A stretch of DNA of 64,000 bases from Dromiciops gliroides (GCF_019393635.1 NC_057866.1:167956903-168020902), one strand, 5' to 3'; numbered from the stretch's first letter, positions 1 to 12,504 are shown. Notes: generated by a model not told the origin, from the letters alone. Translations and numbers: made by a program.

Positions 1-110
1 TTGCCCAGGGTCACACAGCTAGTAAGTGTCAAGTGTCTGAGGCCGGTTTTGAACTCAGGTACTCCCAAATCCAGGGCTGGTGCTCCATCCACTGCGCTAC
101 CTAGCCGCCC
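1..110 (-). repeat. WSINE1/Mar1-type SINE, cut by window edge
   Basis: Antisense SINE: ttgcccagggtcacacagct, then ggttttgaactcagg, then a tgcgctacctagccgccc end. The 3' part lies before the window. Confidence 0.9.
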
Positions 111-111
111 T

Positions 112-830
112 GAAGTTATTTTAAATTGAATTTCTCTTTCTATTTTTTCCTGCTGGATTTTGTTGTAACATGTAGAATTGCTAATGATTTATGTGGATTT
201 ATTTATATGCTGGAACTCATTGTTTCAGCCACTTTTTTTAGTTGATTCTCTTGGGTTGTCTAAGAATATTCTCATATGATCTGCTGCAAAGATTGATAAT
301 TTTTTTTCCTCATTGCCTGTTTCTGTTCCTTCGTTTCTTTTTCTTCTCTTATCGGTATAGCTAGCATTTCTAGAACAATATTGAATAATAATGGTGATAA
401 TGGGCATCCTTGCATCAGCCCCTAATCTTATTTGGGAAGTCTTCTCTCTTGTCCCCATTACAGATAATGCTTTCCTGATGGGTTAGATGGATACTACTTA
501 TCATTTTAAGGAACTCTCCCTTTATCCCTATGCTTTCTGGTGTTTTTAATAGGAATGGGTGTTGTATTTTATCAAAATCCTTTTCTTCTTCGTCTGTTGA
601 AATAATCATATGATTTCTCTTGTTTTTATTATTATATGGTCAGTTATGCTGATAGCTTTCCTAGTATTCAACCAGCTCTGTATTCCTGGTATAGGTCCCA
701 CCTGGTCACAGTGTATCATCCTGGTGATGTATTGCTGGAATCAGTCGTCATCCTTCTTGATCTCTCTTTATCCCTGGACACTGTTGTCACCCTTTTGTAG
801 CTGACATTTTCTTCTCTCTAGGTTTTTATG
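112..830 (-). mobile_element. L1 LINE ORF2 fragment (reverse transcriptase region)
   Basis: On the minus strand broken frames read IISTDEEEKDFDKIQHPFLLKT...SIGIKGEFL, matching the L1 RT motif DAEKAFDKIQHPFL. Further on is [15 protein letters not shown] and a degraded F-A-D-box region ([16 protein letters not shown]). Several frame breaks; old and inactive. Confidence 0.85.
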
Positions 831-979
831 ACACTACTCTTTCCTGATTTTCATTCTTTCCTTTGCTAAGTCTTCATTCATTTCATGCCCACTAACCATG
901 GGTATACCGTAGGTTCTCTTCTCCCTCTAAACTATTTTACTTGGTGATCTCATCAGTTCATATAGATTCAGTTCTCTTT

Positions 980-1689
<710 letters not shown>

Positions 1690-1690
<1 letters not shown>

Positions 1691-2150
1691 AAAAAACCAA
1701 ACCAAACAAAAACCACTTATTTTCCTGTAGTTGGGGCAACTCATTATCCACTATCATTCTTTCACACCCCACCTTAAAAAGCTTCAAGCTAGTCAAGTCT
1801 AGTTATTAAGATTCGAGGCTAATCTCTGTGAATAAAACAGTTGGAAATAGGCTTGAATTAAGACTCTGGCACTCATCTAGCCTCCTATATCTTCTTACCC
1901 TAAATTTACCCTACGTAAGAGATTAAGTTCCTTTGTATTGCCCCTTAGCAATATCAGTAGTGAAGTGAAACTGATTTTTAAATACAACTAGATTATTATT
2001 ATTAGTTTTATTAGTTTTGTTTTAATCTTGTTGATACTGGTAAGAAATTAGTGCTATTAGCATAATCATAGTAATAGAAATTGACCTCTTACTTATATAA
2101 CATTATCAAATTAACCCTTTCCTAAAAAGCATTTTGTAATTAGTCAATTT
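1690..2150. other. Non-genic A/T-rich stretch
   Basis: ARFIP1 intron DNA with no repeat, exon or RNA gene that I recognise. Confidence 0.5.
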
Positions 2151-2165
2151 GAAAATAGAGTTGTA

Positions 2166-2310
2166 GGGTCAGCTAGGTGGCACAGTGGATAGAGCACCGG
2201 CCCTGGAGTCAGGAGGACATGAGTTCAAATCCCACCTCAAACACTTGACACTTACTAGCTGTGTGACCCTGGGCAAGTCACTTAACCCCCATTGCCTTGC
2301 AAAAAAAAAA
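2166..2310 (+). repeat. WSINE1/Mar1-type SINE
   Basis: Full-length copy with A10 tail and a perfect 15-bp TSD (gaaaatagagttgta) at 2151-2165 and 2311-2325. Confidence 0.95.
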
Positions 2311-2329
2311 GAAAATAGAGTTGTAAATA

Positions 2330-3745
2330 ACCTTAGAGAACATCTAAATTAACCCAATTTTACAGATAAGGAAACTGAGCTTAGAAATAGAGTGACTTAT
2401 TCAAGGTCCCACAGAAAATTGGTCTTCTCAGGCTGTAGTCTTCCTACTTTCCACTATATAATACTTCCCCTCTTACTTTCTTTTGCAATAACGGTAATAT
2501 TCAAAACCGGGTTACTATGGAATGGCATTCTAGGAAGAGGGCAGAGTAGGAATACAGGAGGAAATTTAGGTGATGTAAAACTAAAAGCTATCAACTGAAA
2601 TTAAATAGCCATGATATCCTCAGTGCTGTATGGAAAAGCACAGGGCCCAGCTGCATTCAGAATTGCACCAGCCTTCTTTCTCCATGTTGATGCACATTAC
2701 AGTGCCGCTTCTTCATTAACACAGACTACCAAGATTATACGCAGAAAAGCTTAGTCTTCTCCTGATGCCACATTTAGTGTTTCTGTTCCGAGGTGATCTG
2801 GGGGGTTGATTTAAAGTCAAATGATTTCATTGTATCCTGATACTCTGCATTTTATTTTTGCCTGTTCGTGGTGGAATAAGGTGCCAACTTAGCATTTTGA
2901 TTTAGAGTCAGATCTGAATTTCATAGGAAAGTTCTGGGATCAAGCAGGATTCTCATGTAATATTCATTATATATGGAGTGCTAGCAGAATTGCTGCCAGT
3001 CGGGCTCTTAGAATCTAGATTTGTCAGCTTTGGTGTGATATGAAAGTTTGAAACAGTGTATCAAGTGTATTTGGTAAAAGAGTGATTAGAATTCAGATGT
3101 GAAACACTGTATTATTACATTTCCATGTGGATTCATGTCTTTTGCACCGAAAAGTGTCATGAAGAGTCTCACTAGGGAACTGGTCTGTACTTTGTGTCTA
3201 CCTACAGGAATTTAAGCCTGTCTTCTACATTGCCATGTCAGCTAAGTTTCTCAGGTGTTTGTTTAGGTAAATATATAGCCTATCCTTCTGTTTTGGAAAC
3301 AAAAATTCCTCCTAAAAAGTCACTCTACTTCTCATGGTTTCCAAGAGACCGAGTTTCATCTGGGGGGAAGGGATTACTCCCTCACACATAGCCTTTGCAC
3401 ACAGTGTCTAGGCTTTATTTGCATTGTGTCAAGTCTTCATCAGCCACAAGCAAATCTTTCCCACCACTTCCACCTAGTTCACTTCACTACCCTCACAGAT
3501 AAGGTCTACATAGGGCAGCGAATGTCAGCAGAATCAGCTCGTTAGTGTTCTCTTTCTTTTTGGCCCTTCCCAGACCCTGGAAATCCCTTTGGGGTCAGTC
3601 CCTAAATTAAACCTACTGATTATGATGAGCACACTAAGAAAACGGCCTTCCTGGTAAAGCAGAGCCACTTCGTGACTCCCACAGGTCATTTGTGAGCAGT
3701 GTCTGTAAATACTATTACTGAGAAAAGCAAGAGCATGGCATCTTG
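2330..3745. other. Largely repeat-free intronic stretch
   Basis: A short MIR-like start (to about 2420) is followed by about 1.3 kb without recognisable repeats in the ARFIP1 intron. Candidate conserved non-coding DNA at 2600-3420. No exon of ARFIP1 was recognised. Confidence 0.45.
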
Positions 3746-3890
3746 AGTAGCTCAGGAATCATCCAGCCCAGCCTCATTTTACACATGAGAAAACAAGCTG
3801 AGAGTGATTAAGCTCATTGCCTGGGGTCTTCGTGCAGCCAGTGTCAGAGACACTGATTCCAAATGCAGGCCGCCCGCACCATTGGTCCAT
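3745..3890 (-). repeat. MIR SINE
   Basis: Degraded MIR: cctcattttacacatgagaa, then ctgagagtgattaagctcat. Confidence 0.6.
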
Positions 3891-4104
3891 CAGCAGTTCT
3901 CATGCACACTTACTTACCTACCTGAGTGAAAGAAAGCCAACCCTAATTCTTAGCAGTCAATTTTCCTAGAGGAAAGCAGACACCATCCCCATTCAGGGTT
4001 CCCAAATGTGCATCCTCCTGCTTAGGGAACAGGCTTTTCATAGGACAGAACTCAGGAAAGAGGAGATGGTCAGGGTTTCAGTTAGATAAGTAGTAAGGAC
4101 ATCA

Positions 4105-4258
4105 GAGATCAGCTCAGCCAACCTCATTTAAAAGATGAAGAGAAACTGAGGCTCCGTGAGGTTAAGTCATTTGCCCCAAGTCACAATGGCGAGCTGGGAC
4201 TGTAACCCTTGGAGGTCTCCTGACTCCCATCTTTGCTGCATCACACTATTTCCTCCCA
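4105..4258 (-). repeat. MIR SINE
   Basis: gatgaagagaaactgaggct, then gtgaggttaagtcatttgcc and a MIR-like tail gactcccatctttgctgc. Confidence 0.7.
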
Positions 4259-4259
4259 T

Positions 4260-5588
4260 AGTTCACAAAAAAACCAGAAGCAAATAGGATGAATTGTTTC
4301 TCTCTCATTAGAAAACGTTCGTTTCCCCTTTTCTCCCCTACTTCCTTTACAAAGAAGGCTTAATTTGGAGGGGAAAATGGAAGGTTGGGGGGGGGTTGCT
4401 TTCGATTCCAAGCAAGCCCAGCCTGAGAGATAATAATGAGGTGAATTGACTTGAAGAGCGGATAAAGTGTCTTTGCTGCTCTGAGGCCTTTGAGTGCAGA
4501 GATGTTTGCCTATGTTGCCTATAATGCATTCGCTCCGTTAGAATCTGAGAAGAACATCTGAAATGAAAAGATTCGGTTAAAGTCAAACAGTAAATTTCTA
4601 AGGCATATGTCTGCAAATCATAGATTTTTAGATAGATATTAATTAATGGCTATGGGCCTTAAAGCAAATGAAAATCTTTCAAATTAAAGTGGGGTTTTTC
4701 TGACACGAAAAAGAAAACTCTTTGAATGTTTAAAAATCACTTGTGCCAGTTGCTTACCTTAGACAGCTCTAACCTGCGTTCTTTCCAGGTTTAAGGATTT
4801 CACTTGAGATGAGACTTTTGGTCTCTAGGGTCACCCAAGACGTGGCTGTGGTCCATTGTCCGTACAACTCTTAGTTTTCATGTTGTTGCACGATGCATTT
4901 CAACTCCTTCCTGTTGAACTCAATCTTCTTCCAGATGCTCCTTATCTGCTGTCCTATCTCTTGTCAGAGGAAGAGGGAAAAAATCCTTTTGCTTGGAGAC
5001 CTTGGGGTGAATCAAGTGTTAGACACCCTAGAAGCTTTGAAGAGGTGGAGAGCTTACCCTGCTGGTTCTTAGGGTTTATGATATGCTTGCCTGCAATACC
5101 CATGCCACCCAGTTCTCCTCTTCGACAGCTCACTTGGGGTTCAGCAGAGTAGAAAGTCATTGTGATGACGTCTCTTTGCCTGTTGGTTTACTGACTATAC
5201 CACATTTATCAAGAAGGTTATTGGGGGAGGGGGAGCTTTCTTCCTACCACAAAAGGTTCTTCCGAGATGCATAAAATAATTCGCTAAAGTTAAAGGTGGG
5301 TCCAAGCTGTGCTGTGTTGACAAAGTGACTACACCGAGATATGACTCACAGCATGATCCCCAGTTAAACACTTTCAGATTAAAATGCACAGACTTGCCCT
5401 GTGCTGCAGCTTCAGAGGTGTGGGTTGGTCTCTGATCTCAGCTGCTCATCTCTCCTCCCTTGCCTTTATGGAATAGAAAAAACTATTTGTTTGCCTAGGA
5501 TTGCATAGAAATAGAAAGAGGTATCCCCCAAAAGCAAATGAGACTGGAGTACCTCTCGGCCAAAACTGAGGTATTATATTGGTCTTCA
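4260..5588. other. Repeat-poor intronic stretch
   Basis: About 1.3 kb with no repeat or exon recognised, only a short G run. Possible conserved non-coding DNA around 4430-4740. Confidence 0.45.
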
Positions 5589-5601
5589 AGAGTTAGTGTT
5601 C

Positions 5602-5760
5602 TGGGCAGCTAGGTGGTGCAGTGGATAAGGCACCAGTCCTAGATTTAGGAGGACCTGAGTTCAAATTCGACCTTAGATACTTACTAGCTCTGTGATCCTG
5701 GGCAAGTCACTTAACCCTCATTGCCCTGGGGAGGGGGGGGGGGGGGGGGGGAGGGGGAGG
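5602..5760 (+). repeat. WSINE1/Mar1-type SINE with a G-rich tail
   Basis: SINE body followed by about 33 nt of almost pure G (5728-5760) where an A tail is expected. TSD gagttagtgttc at 5590-5601 and 5761-5772, so the G tract lies inside the insertion. Confidence 0.9.
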
Positions 5761-6207
5761 GAGTTAGTGTTCAGATTCTGGCTTTGGACCAGATTGCCCC
5801 ATTTTCTCTAACAGGTAGAAGTGTATTAAATAGATGATTTCTACCTGCGTGTGCAGTCCCTGACTTCTGTCCCTTACATATGACTAATCTCCCTAAAGCA
5901 GCTTTCCTAGCTAAGTTAACTATTAACTTCCAGAACTCCCTTTTCCTCCCCATTCTTGTTTCTTGGGATACCCTTGTGCCCCCTCCTGCCCCACCTTAGG
6001 TTCATCAATGGCAGCCCTAGTAGGAGGGAAGAGGAGGTACCTAGGGTAAGTCCCCAAGACTCCTCCTCTCCTTTCCCTTTTATCATGGCAGTTCCTCCCA
6101 TCCTGCTGGGCCCCTACCTTCCCATCATTTTCCCTCACTTTCTGTGTGCTTTTTCTGATTTCCCCCCAGGTGCCCACCTTCCCTAACTATATTTTAGATT
6201 TCTTCTT

Positions 6208-6356
6208 TTTTTTTTTTTTAAGTGAGGCGATTGTGGTTAAGTGACTTGCCCAGGGTCGCACAGCTAGTAAGAGTTAAGTGTCTGAGGACGGATTGGAACT
6301 CAGGTCCTCCTGATTCCAGGGCCGGAGCTCTATCCACTGCGCCATCTAGCTGCCCC
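6208..6356 (-). repeat. WSINE1/Mar1-type SINE
   Basis: Antisense copy with a poly-T (tail). Near-perfect TSD tagatttcttctt/tagatttattctt at 6195-6207 and 6357-6369. Confidence 0.92.
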
Positions 6357-6414
6357 TAGATTTATTCTTTATATGCTCATTTTCTACACCTTGTTGTCAT
6401 TCCCACCTTAATTC

Positions 6415-6530
6415 CCCTCCCCCAGAATGTAAGCTCCTTAAGAGTAGGAATTGTTTTATTTTTTGTATTTGTATCCCCAGCACCTAGTATGCAGTTGGTG
6501 TTTAATAAATGCTTGTTGATTGATTGTTTC
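6415..6530 (+). mobile_element. L2 LINE 3' end
   Basis: aatgtaagctccttaagag, then tatccccagcacctagtatg and aataaatgcttgttgattga, the classic L2 3' terminus. Confidence 0.8.
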
Positions 6531-6550
6531 AGTTTCCCTTACAAAACCTT

Positions 6551-6552
<2 letters not shown>

Positions 6553-6590
<38 letters not shown>
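6553..6590. repeat. (CA)n microsatellite
   Basis: About 19 perfect CA units. Confidence 0.95.
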
Positions 6591-6592
<2 letters not shown>

Positions 6593-6599
6593 AGAAAAG

Positions 6600-7955
6600 T
6601 GTACTTGGTGGGCCAAAAAGATAAAAACCTTTGTCAGAAACAAGAGGTGGTGGCAGAGGCCAAGAAAGCAAAAGGAGCAATCAATGCTGGGGTCCTATAA
6701 TTTTTTAAGGTAATTAGAGAACCAGTATCCCTGATGGACACTTTATTACCAAGACCTTAGCTGCCTCATCATCTTTTCTGCCTTTCCTGCTGGACTCTCT
6801 TGCCCTAAGCCATGAGAAGCCAGCCTTGGGGGCTGAAGACCATTTGATTTCCTACTTCCACTTCTAGATTGAGAGGGATAGTCGTAGTGGAACCCTGAAT
6901 TGGCTTTCTGTATGCATTGTCCCATAGAAACATTGTTTGACATGGTAGTTTACATTCTGCAGTCTCTTAGTACAGTGCTCTGGTTCCATTTTTGTATACT
7001 AGCCAGAAAAAAAAATATCTAACCAACGTGAGCAGTATTGTTCCTATGAAAAAATACACCTTAAGTTCTAAAAAACCACCTTAAAGCAAAGTGTTAGAAC
7101 ACACACTTTGCCCAAGCTGGGGGGCTATGTGTCTTGGCTTGCATGTCCAACAGCAGGGTTCATCGTTCCCCCAGCCGTTGCCCCCATTACCATTATTTTC
7201 TCTTCTCCTTACCCCCTCCCCCAAGCCTTTCAGAGCAGTTGTACAAAGGCAGCTCAGAAGAGTTCTGATCCCGGGGATCTTTTCAGGAAAGAAGCTTTGT
7301 GTGTTTCTTTGGTGGTGTCATACTAAATCATCTGGCCAGGTGCAGTGAGTCACAGTGCTTTGGAAGGCAAGGTGGGACCGTAGAAGCCGTCATATGTTAG
7401 TTAGCCTTTCATTTCTTGGTCTACTTTCAAATGCGATTAAATCACAAATCAGAATGGCTTTGGCCACTTTAAATGTGTAATGAAAATACATGATTAATGC
7501 AGGTTAGGCTTGCTTTTAGGACCTAGAATTGACATTATAGTTATGTTTCTTGCAAATCCTTCTTGGAGTAGCTCTGAGTTATTTACAGTACTTTTTATTC
7601 TCAGCCTGTTCCTCACATTCAGTAAATGCAAGCAGCTTCATTTCCATAATCATTAAAGTCACCCTACCCTTTCTGAATGCTTGCTCTTGTGGTAAGCTGA
7701 AGAACTAACATGAGTTCTGATACAAAAATGTTTTTACCTTGATAAATGTAGCTTCTTTGTTCCTGGAGAAAATTGTACATCTTTTCTCTTTGAATTTGTG
7801 AGATGAGGTGGGGGGGGGGGGATGGGAACAGGCAACTATAAAACATTCAATTCAGACAGGTGTGGTTTTTATGTGTAAAAAGATTAACATCACATTAAGG
7901 GTTATATGGTAGTTCCTCTCAACTTTAAATTGTTAAACAAATAGTATCAGAGACC
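6600..7955. other. Repeat-poor intronic stretch
   Basis: ARFIP1 intron with short homopolymers (G run at 7811-7821) and no recognised exon or transposon. Confidence 0.45.
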
Positions 7956-7959
7956 TCTT

Positions 7960-8115
7960 TTTTCTGTCTGGTGGAACCTGTGAACCCCTTCTCAAAATGT
8001 TCTTAAGTGCATAAAATATATAGAATTTTAAAGGGGACCTATTATATTGAAATAGTTATCAAAATATTTTTAAACCATGTTAACAGACCTCAGGTTAAGT
8101 ACCCTGGCTTAGGAA
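7960..8115. mobile_element. hAT-like MITE remnant (copy a)
   Basis: gtgaaccccttctcaaaatg, then gcataaaatatatagaattt, attgaaatagttatcaaaat and cctcaggttaagtaccctgg. The same body is found near 35.3 and 38.8 kb. Ends resemble the ...TTAAGAACCCCTG termini of hAT-Charlie non-autonomous elements. Confidence 0.5.
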
Positions 8116-8700
8116 AATCTGTTAATATAAATCATTGGAAGAACCAGATGTTTGAAATTGTAAGATTTCAATAAATTGACTTTAAGAAAAGCATTGACTG
8201 CCCTTAACTTAATTTTGAAGGGTAAGTGATCTAGCAGTTACAAAGTATTTGAAAAGAACCATGTGGACTCAGTTGTACATTGGGTTCAGCCTGTTTCTGA
8301 AGCAGCCCCTTCATGTAAAGTTGAGTCGTTTATTTGGCAGAAGAGTCGTGTGGGCACTCACTGTACCCAGCAGACAGCCCACAGGCTCCTGAGCAAACTT
8401 CGTTTTGTGAGAGAATTCTGTGAAATGAATGCATCCCATCTCATTCATGTTTGGAAATATCTATTGTCTGCTTAGTTTTATAAACGGTCAGTGCCCAGAA
8501 GAACATGAACTCTCCAGAAACAATTCACCAGCCGCACCAGGCCCTCTGACTGGTCTGCATGGAACACTAAATCACTAGGGAATAACTTTCTGAAGGAGGG
8601 ATGATGACTTGCACTACTTAATTAAGGCATGTAATAAATTACCTTCCAGTTCAGTGTCAGTGTGCTCGCTCAGTCTTTAACTCTCTGCTTTTGTCCACAG
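8116..8700. other. ARFIP1 intron end, repeat-free
   Basis: About 580 bp without recognisable repeats, ending in the pyrimidine tract and cag acceptor at 8700. 8255-8480 stays open in one frame for 70 codons but shows no splice or protein family support. Confidence 0.5.
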
Positions 8701-8856
8701 GTTAAAGTATTGCACAATCAGCTAGTTCTTTTCCACAATGCCATCACGGCTTACTTTGCTGGGAATCAGAAGCAGCTTGAACAGACACTCAAACAATTCC
8801 ACATCAAATTGAAAACTCCTGGAGTGAATGCCCCATCCTGGCTTGAAGAACAGTAA
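8701..8856 (+). CDS. ARFIP1: ARFIP1 (arfaptin-1) last coding exon, partial gene
   Basis: Arfaptin-1 is a BAR-domain protein recruited to trans-Golgi membranes by ARL1/ARF GTPases and PI4P, where it acts in secretory vesicle formation. Seen here: a pyrimidine tract and cag acceptor end at 8700. An open frame of 51 codons then begins [14 protein letters not shown], includes [20 protein letters not shown], and ends APSWLEEQ before TAA at 8854-8856. This matches the C-terminus of arfaptin-1 rather than arfaptin-2, whose equivalent reads KVMHKQLLLFHNAVSAYF. The exon encodes the end of the last BAR helix plus the short tail. Upstream exons lie outside the window; the full human protein is about 373 residues. 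The frame is intact and one recalled change from human (GVDAP to GVNAP) is conservative. The identification is from memory of the family, not a search. Confidence 0.95.
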   Translation, partial: VKVLHNQLVLFHNAITAYFAGNQKQLEQTLKQFHIKLKTPGVNAPSWLEEQ

Positions 8857-10590
8857 TCAGACCTGGGGGGAAAAAAAAGAAAAAAAAAGATCCATTGTCA
8901 TCTAAGAACCCAATAAGAATTAAAAGGGGGTGGGGGAGGAAGAAGGAGAGAGGACCCTTATGTTGATTCTTGCACAAACAGCTTTAATTTTTCCCTTATA
9001 ATACTTTAACAATTGAACTGTTCAAATTGATGGGAAGGTGGGAGGCTTTAATGTAAACATAATTTCTATAATCCAAACATAGCTTTTCTTTTGAAGAACT
9101 TCTTTTGTATTGTAAGGGTTGTTAGCTATTTCTATCATTTGAAAACATCTAAAATAGCTTTGCACTGACAAGATACAAATTTGTGGTTTCTGGTCCTCAA
9201 GATGTGGGCCGATTCTGACTTTACCAGAGGGAGGTTTACATGATTTGTATCAACATCTAATATTTTATATATGAATATATTAAACATCTTTAAAAGATTC
9301 TTTTCCATATATTATTTTAAAGAAGAGAGTAATACTATTTTATGAAGTAGAATTCTAGGGCATTTCTGCAGCATCCACACAGAGGAAGTAGCTGTAATAG
9401 ATGGTTGATTAACTTGAGATTGTAACAGATCCCTTCTTTAAGGATGGAGCTGGACTGCTAGAAGTTTGTTTTAAAACTTGTGAACAAACAAGAATCATAC
9501 TGTCTTTTTTCCATGAAGCTTCCAAGATCACAGTTGTATTATCTAAAGACTTCAACTGGGTGGTTCTTACTAGCGATTTCATTTTTTACTAAAAAGTGAA
9601 ACCTGCTTGTTTGAAGAAACCACCCACTTGCCATTTGGTTGATCTTGGGCATTTTGACAAGTTACCTTTGGAATCCAAGTTCTCGGTCATTTCTAGTCTG
9701 AAAATCTGTGATAGAAAACTTTTTAGGCAGTGTTGCCCTTTCAGTAGAGTAGATCCCTCGACAGATTTCACTGTAATAATGCCATGCTAGCCTTAAATCA
9801 CAGAGAAGTGCCTTCTTAGATGCAAGATTCCCTTTGAACTAGTGTATGTGATCCACAGGGTAGCCCCTTCCACATGTTTGCTGTGTCTGTCTCTAGCAGA
9901 AAGGGGCACTGTAGAAATGTTGAATTTCTTTGTACTCATTAAACCAAGTTTAAAGTGTATGGAAAAAATCACTTTTTAAGATGTGATTCCTTTTGAGGAA
10001 TAGTAAGCGGAAGGGCCTTTTTTTTTCCCTTTTTGATTGCTGGGGGAGGGTACAGTTTGGGTACTAGGAGGAAGGAAGGAGACCATAAGGAAAGCCAGTA
10101 GGAATCTCTTGTTTGTTGGTCAGTGTTGACTTCTTATGAGTGATCTGCCTTGTTTTCCTTGATCAGTCGTGTAATCCTTAGGAAATGTAAATTCTCTGTT
10201 AATTTTTTTATCATAGACATTATAAATTAATATTATTTTGAGAGGTGTTTCACAGATGTCCGTTTATTTTGTGTTGAAATGAAGTACTCAAAAATTGCTG
10301 TTATTTACAACTGTGTCAACTATATGATTTGTTATATGTGTTCAAATGCCTTTCAGCTAAAAGGCATTTTGAATTATTCTGCCGGTTTTCAATGCCTAAC
10401 ACAGTGTAACTTGACTGTAAATCACAACCCTATTTTAAATCATTCCTTGCTATCAATTTGTATTCTGACAGAGCCTTAGTTTATTCTTCTGGCACAGTTT
10501 TTTTCTTGTGATAATAGTTCATTTACATTCCCCAGAACGTGCCTCCATTGTGAATTTTGTATTCTTATTAAAGATGTTTGCTGTACTTGC
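8857..10590 (+). other. ARFIP1: ARFIP1 3' untranslated region
   Basis: Directly after the ARFIP1 stop, about 1.7 kb contains no recognisable interspersed repeat, unlike the flanking DNA. It is A/T rich with several short T runs. It ends at a likely polyadenylation site near 10590, inferred from ATTAAA at 10567 followed by a GT-rich stretch. The lack of SINE or LINE insertions fits a transcribed, constrained UTR. The exact end is an inference. Confidence 0.75.
10567..10572 (+). promoter_or_regulatory. ARFIP1: Probable ARFIP1 polyadenylation signal (ATTAAA)
   Basis: ATTAAA, the commonest variant signal, is followed within 15-30 nt by GT/T-rich sequence (tgtttgctgtacttgc, tgtttcttg) typical of a downstream element. 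It is the best such signal after the ARFIP1 stop and precedes the first clear SINE/MIR insertions. Confidence 0.65.
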
Positions 10591-10888
10591 TTGTTTCTTG
10601 ACTCTTGCTGGTTTAAAATATGGATACCCTTCGGAGCAGTATGCCTTCCACCTCCAACTTGCAATAACTTAGGTGGGTATGTAACGTTTAAGAATAGAAA
10701 AATTACTTTCTCTTCTTCGACTAATTGTTTTCTCTCACTTCGACTGAATCTCATTTGGGGAGTGAACATCTTTAGACATCAGTGACAGATTTTAGCATAG
10801 TAAAGATTGCCTTAGTTGGTGAACTATTTCATGAGATCACTTTTTTACAATACACAATTATTGGTGTTTATGTGAATGATATATACAG
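10590..10888. other. Intergenic stretch after ARFIP1
   Basis: Nothing recognised between the ARFIP1 poly(A) site and the MIR at 10890. Confidence 0.5.
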
Positions 10889-10889
10889 T

Positions 10890-11160
10890 TAATAATAGCC
10901 AACATTTATATAGCACTTACTATGGGCCAGACATTGTGCTTTTAAGCACTTTGCAATTATTATCTCGTTTAATCCTCACAACAATCTTGGGAGGTAGGTG
11001 CTATTATTATCCCCATTTTGTAGATGGGGAAACTGAGGCAAACAGAAGTTAAGTGACTTGCCCAGGATCACACAGACTAGGTGTCTGAAGGCAGATCTGA
11101 ACTTGGGTCTTCCTGACTCCATTCCGGGTGCTCTCTCCACTTCACCACCAAGCTGCACCA
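10890..11160 (-). repeat. Full-length MIR SINE
   Basis: atttatatagcacttactat, then ctattattatccccatttt, gatggggaaactgaggcaaa and gtgacttgcccaggatcaca, then a tRNA-like end. The most complete MIR in the window. Confidence 0.9.
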
Positions 11161-11207
11161 AAATGAAGGTGGATGAATTACATGGAGCAGTTTCATGGTT
11201 AGTTTTT

Positions 11208-11367
11208 TTTGGTTTTTTGGGGGTTTTTTTTAGCGAGGCAACTGGGGTTAAGTGACTTGCCCAGGGTCACACAGCTAGTAAGTGTTAAGTGTCTGAGGCC
11301 GGATTTGAACTCAGGTACTCCTGACTCCGGGCCGGTGCTCTATCCACTGTGCCACCTAGCTGCCCCA
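11208..11367 (-). repeat. WSINE1/Mar1-type SINE
   Basis: TSD catggttagttttt/catagttagttttt (11194-11207, 11368-11381). Confidence 0.92.
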
Positions 11368-11450
11368 CATAGTTAGTTTTTAACCTAAAAAAGTAAATTG
11401 AATTAGGGGAAGAAAAGAATCTTTTGGACAGAAATAGGGAAGAGTTAAAT

Positions 11451-11451
11451 T

Positions 11452-11483
<32 letters not shown>

Positions 11484-11487
11484 ATAC
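11451..11487. repeat. (CA)n microsatellite
   Basis: CA repeat with late T interruptions. Confidence 0.9.
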
Positions 11488-11489
11488 CT

Positions 11490-12105
11490 GTTGAGCAACA
11501 AGTATAAGAAAAAATTGGTAACTTTAGGTCTCCCCTTAAAATTTAAATTATTTGTGAAAAATACACAGGTTTTCCTGGTCTGCAGTGAGGAATATACATA
11601 GAAAAAGAAACTAAAACCTTTAAAAAGCCTCTTTTGCAAAAAGAATTCAGCAAAAACCTAAACTTTAGAAACTAAGATTTTGGAAACTTGGAACACAACT
11701 GTGATTGTTTTTCAGAAACTTAGCTGAAATATTGCATTTCTAATGAAAGCCAAGTATGTATGTGACTTAAATATGTGAAATCCCCTCAAGTCCTTTGCTT
11801 TATGACTATCTAATTAAGTTCATCAAAATAGAAGTATGGCTTCTCTGCCTACACTAAATTTAAACATATCATGGATGTGGAATGATTTTTTTTCCCCAAA
11901 GAAAAGTTATTCTTAATTCTAGCATTCAGGAAACTTCATATCTAATGCCACCGTGCAATTTTAACTGTTTATCTTATGTCCTTGGCTTTAAGGTAACCTC
12001 CTATGGTCCTTTAACATCGACTATTCCCACTCACCAGTTTAGATCCTGAACTATAGAATACTGAATTTTATTATTGATTATACATTGTAAAATAAGGACC
12101 TTTCT
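11490..12105. other. Unclassified intergenic stretch
   Basis: A/T-rich, no repeat family or gene recognised. Confidence 0.4.
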
Positions 12106-12120
12106 CCTCTCCCTCACTTT

Positions 12121-12265
12121 TTTTTTTTGGGGTGAGGCAATTGGGGTCAATTGACTTGCCCAGGGTCACACAGCTAGTAAGTGTCAAGCGTCTGAGGCTG
12201 GATCTGAACTCATGTCCCCCTGAATCCAGGGCCAGTGCTCTATCTACTGTACCACCCAGCTGCCC
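12121..12265 (-). repeat. WSINE1/Mar1-type SINE
   Basis: TSD ctccctcacttt at 12109-12120 and 12266-12277. Confidence 0.93.
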
Positions 12266-12342
12266 CTCCCTCACTTTTAAAACAATGCACTTGGCAAACT
12301 CAGTTACAGACTGAAGAATCTAACTTAAAAATAAGTCATAAC

Positions 12343-12494
12343 AGGACAGCGAGGTGGCACAGTGGATAAAGCACCAACCCTGGATTCAGGAGGACCTGAC
12401 TTCCAATCCAGCCTCAGACACTTAGCTATGTGACCCTGGGCAAGTCACTTAACCCTCATTGCCCCAACCAAAAAATAAAATAAAATAAAATAAA
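12343..12494 (+). repeat. WSINE1/Mar1-type SINE
   Basis: (AAAAT)n tail; TSD aagtcataac/aagtcgtaac (12333-12342, 12495-12504). Confidence 0.92.
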
Positions 12495-12504
12495 AAGTCG
12501 TAAC

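Noticed and set aside
7333-7376. Alu-like phrase ggccaggtgcagtgagtcac...gctttggaaggcaaggtggga
   Set aside because: Resembles an Alu start but is only ~45 bp with a gap, and Alu is restricted to primates; probably chance or a tiny 7SL scrap.
8263-8475. 70-codon frame just before the ARFIP1 terminal exon
   Set aside because: No matching ARFIP1 peptide; the known exon joins directly at 8701.
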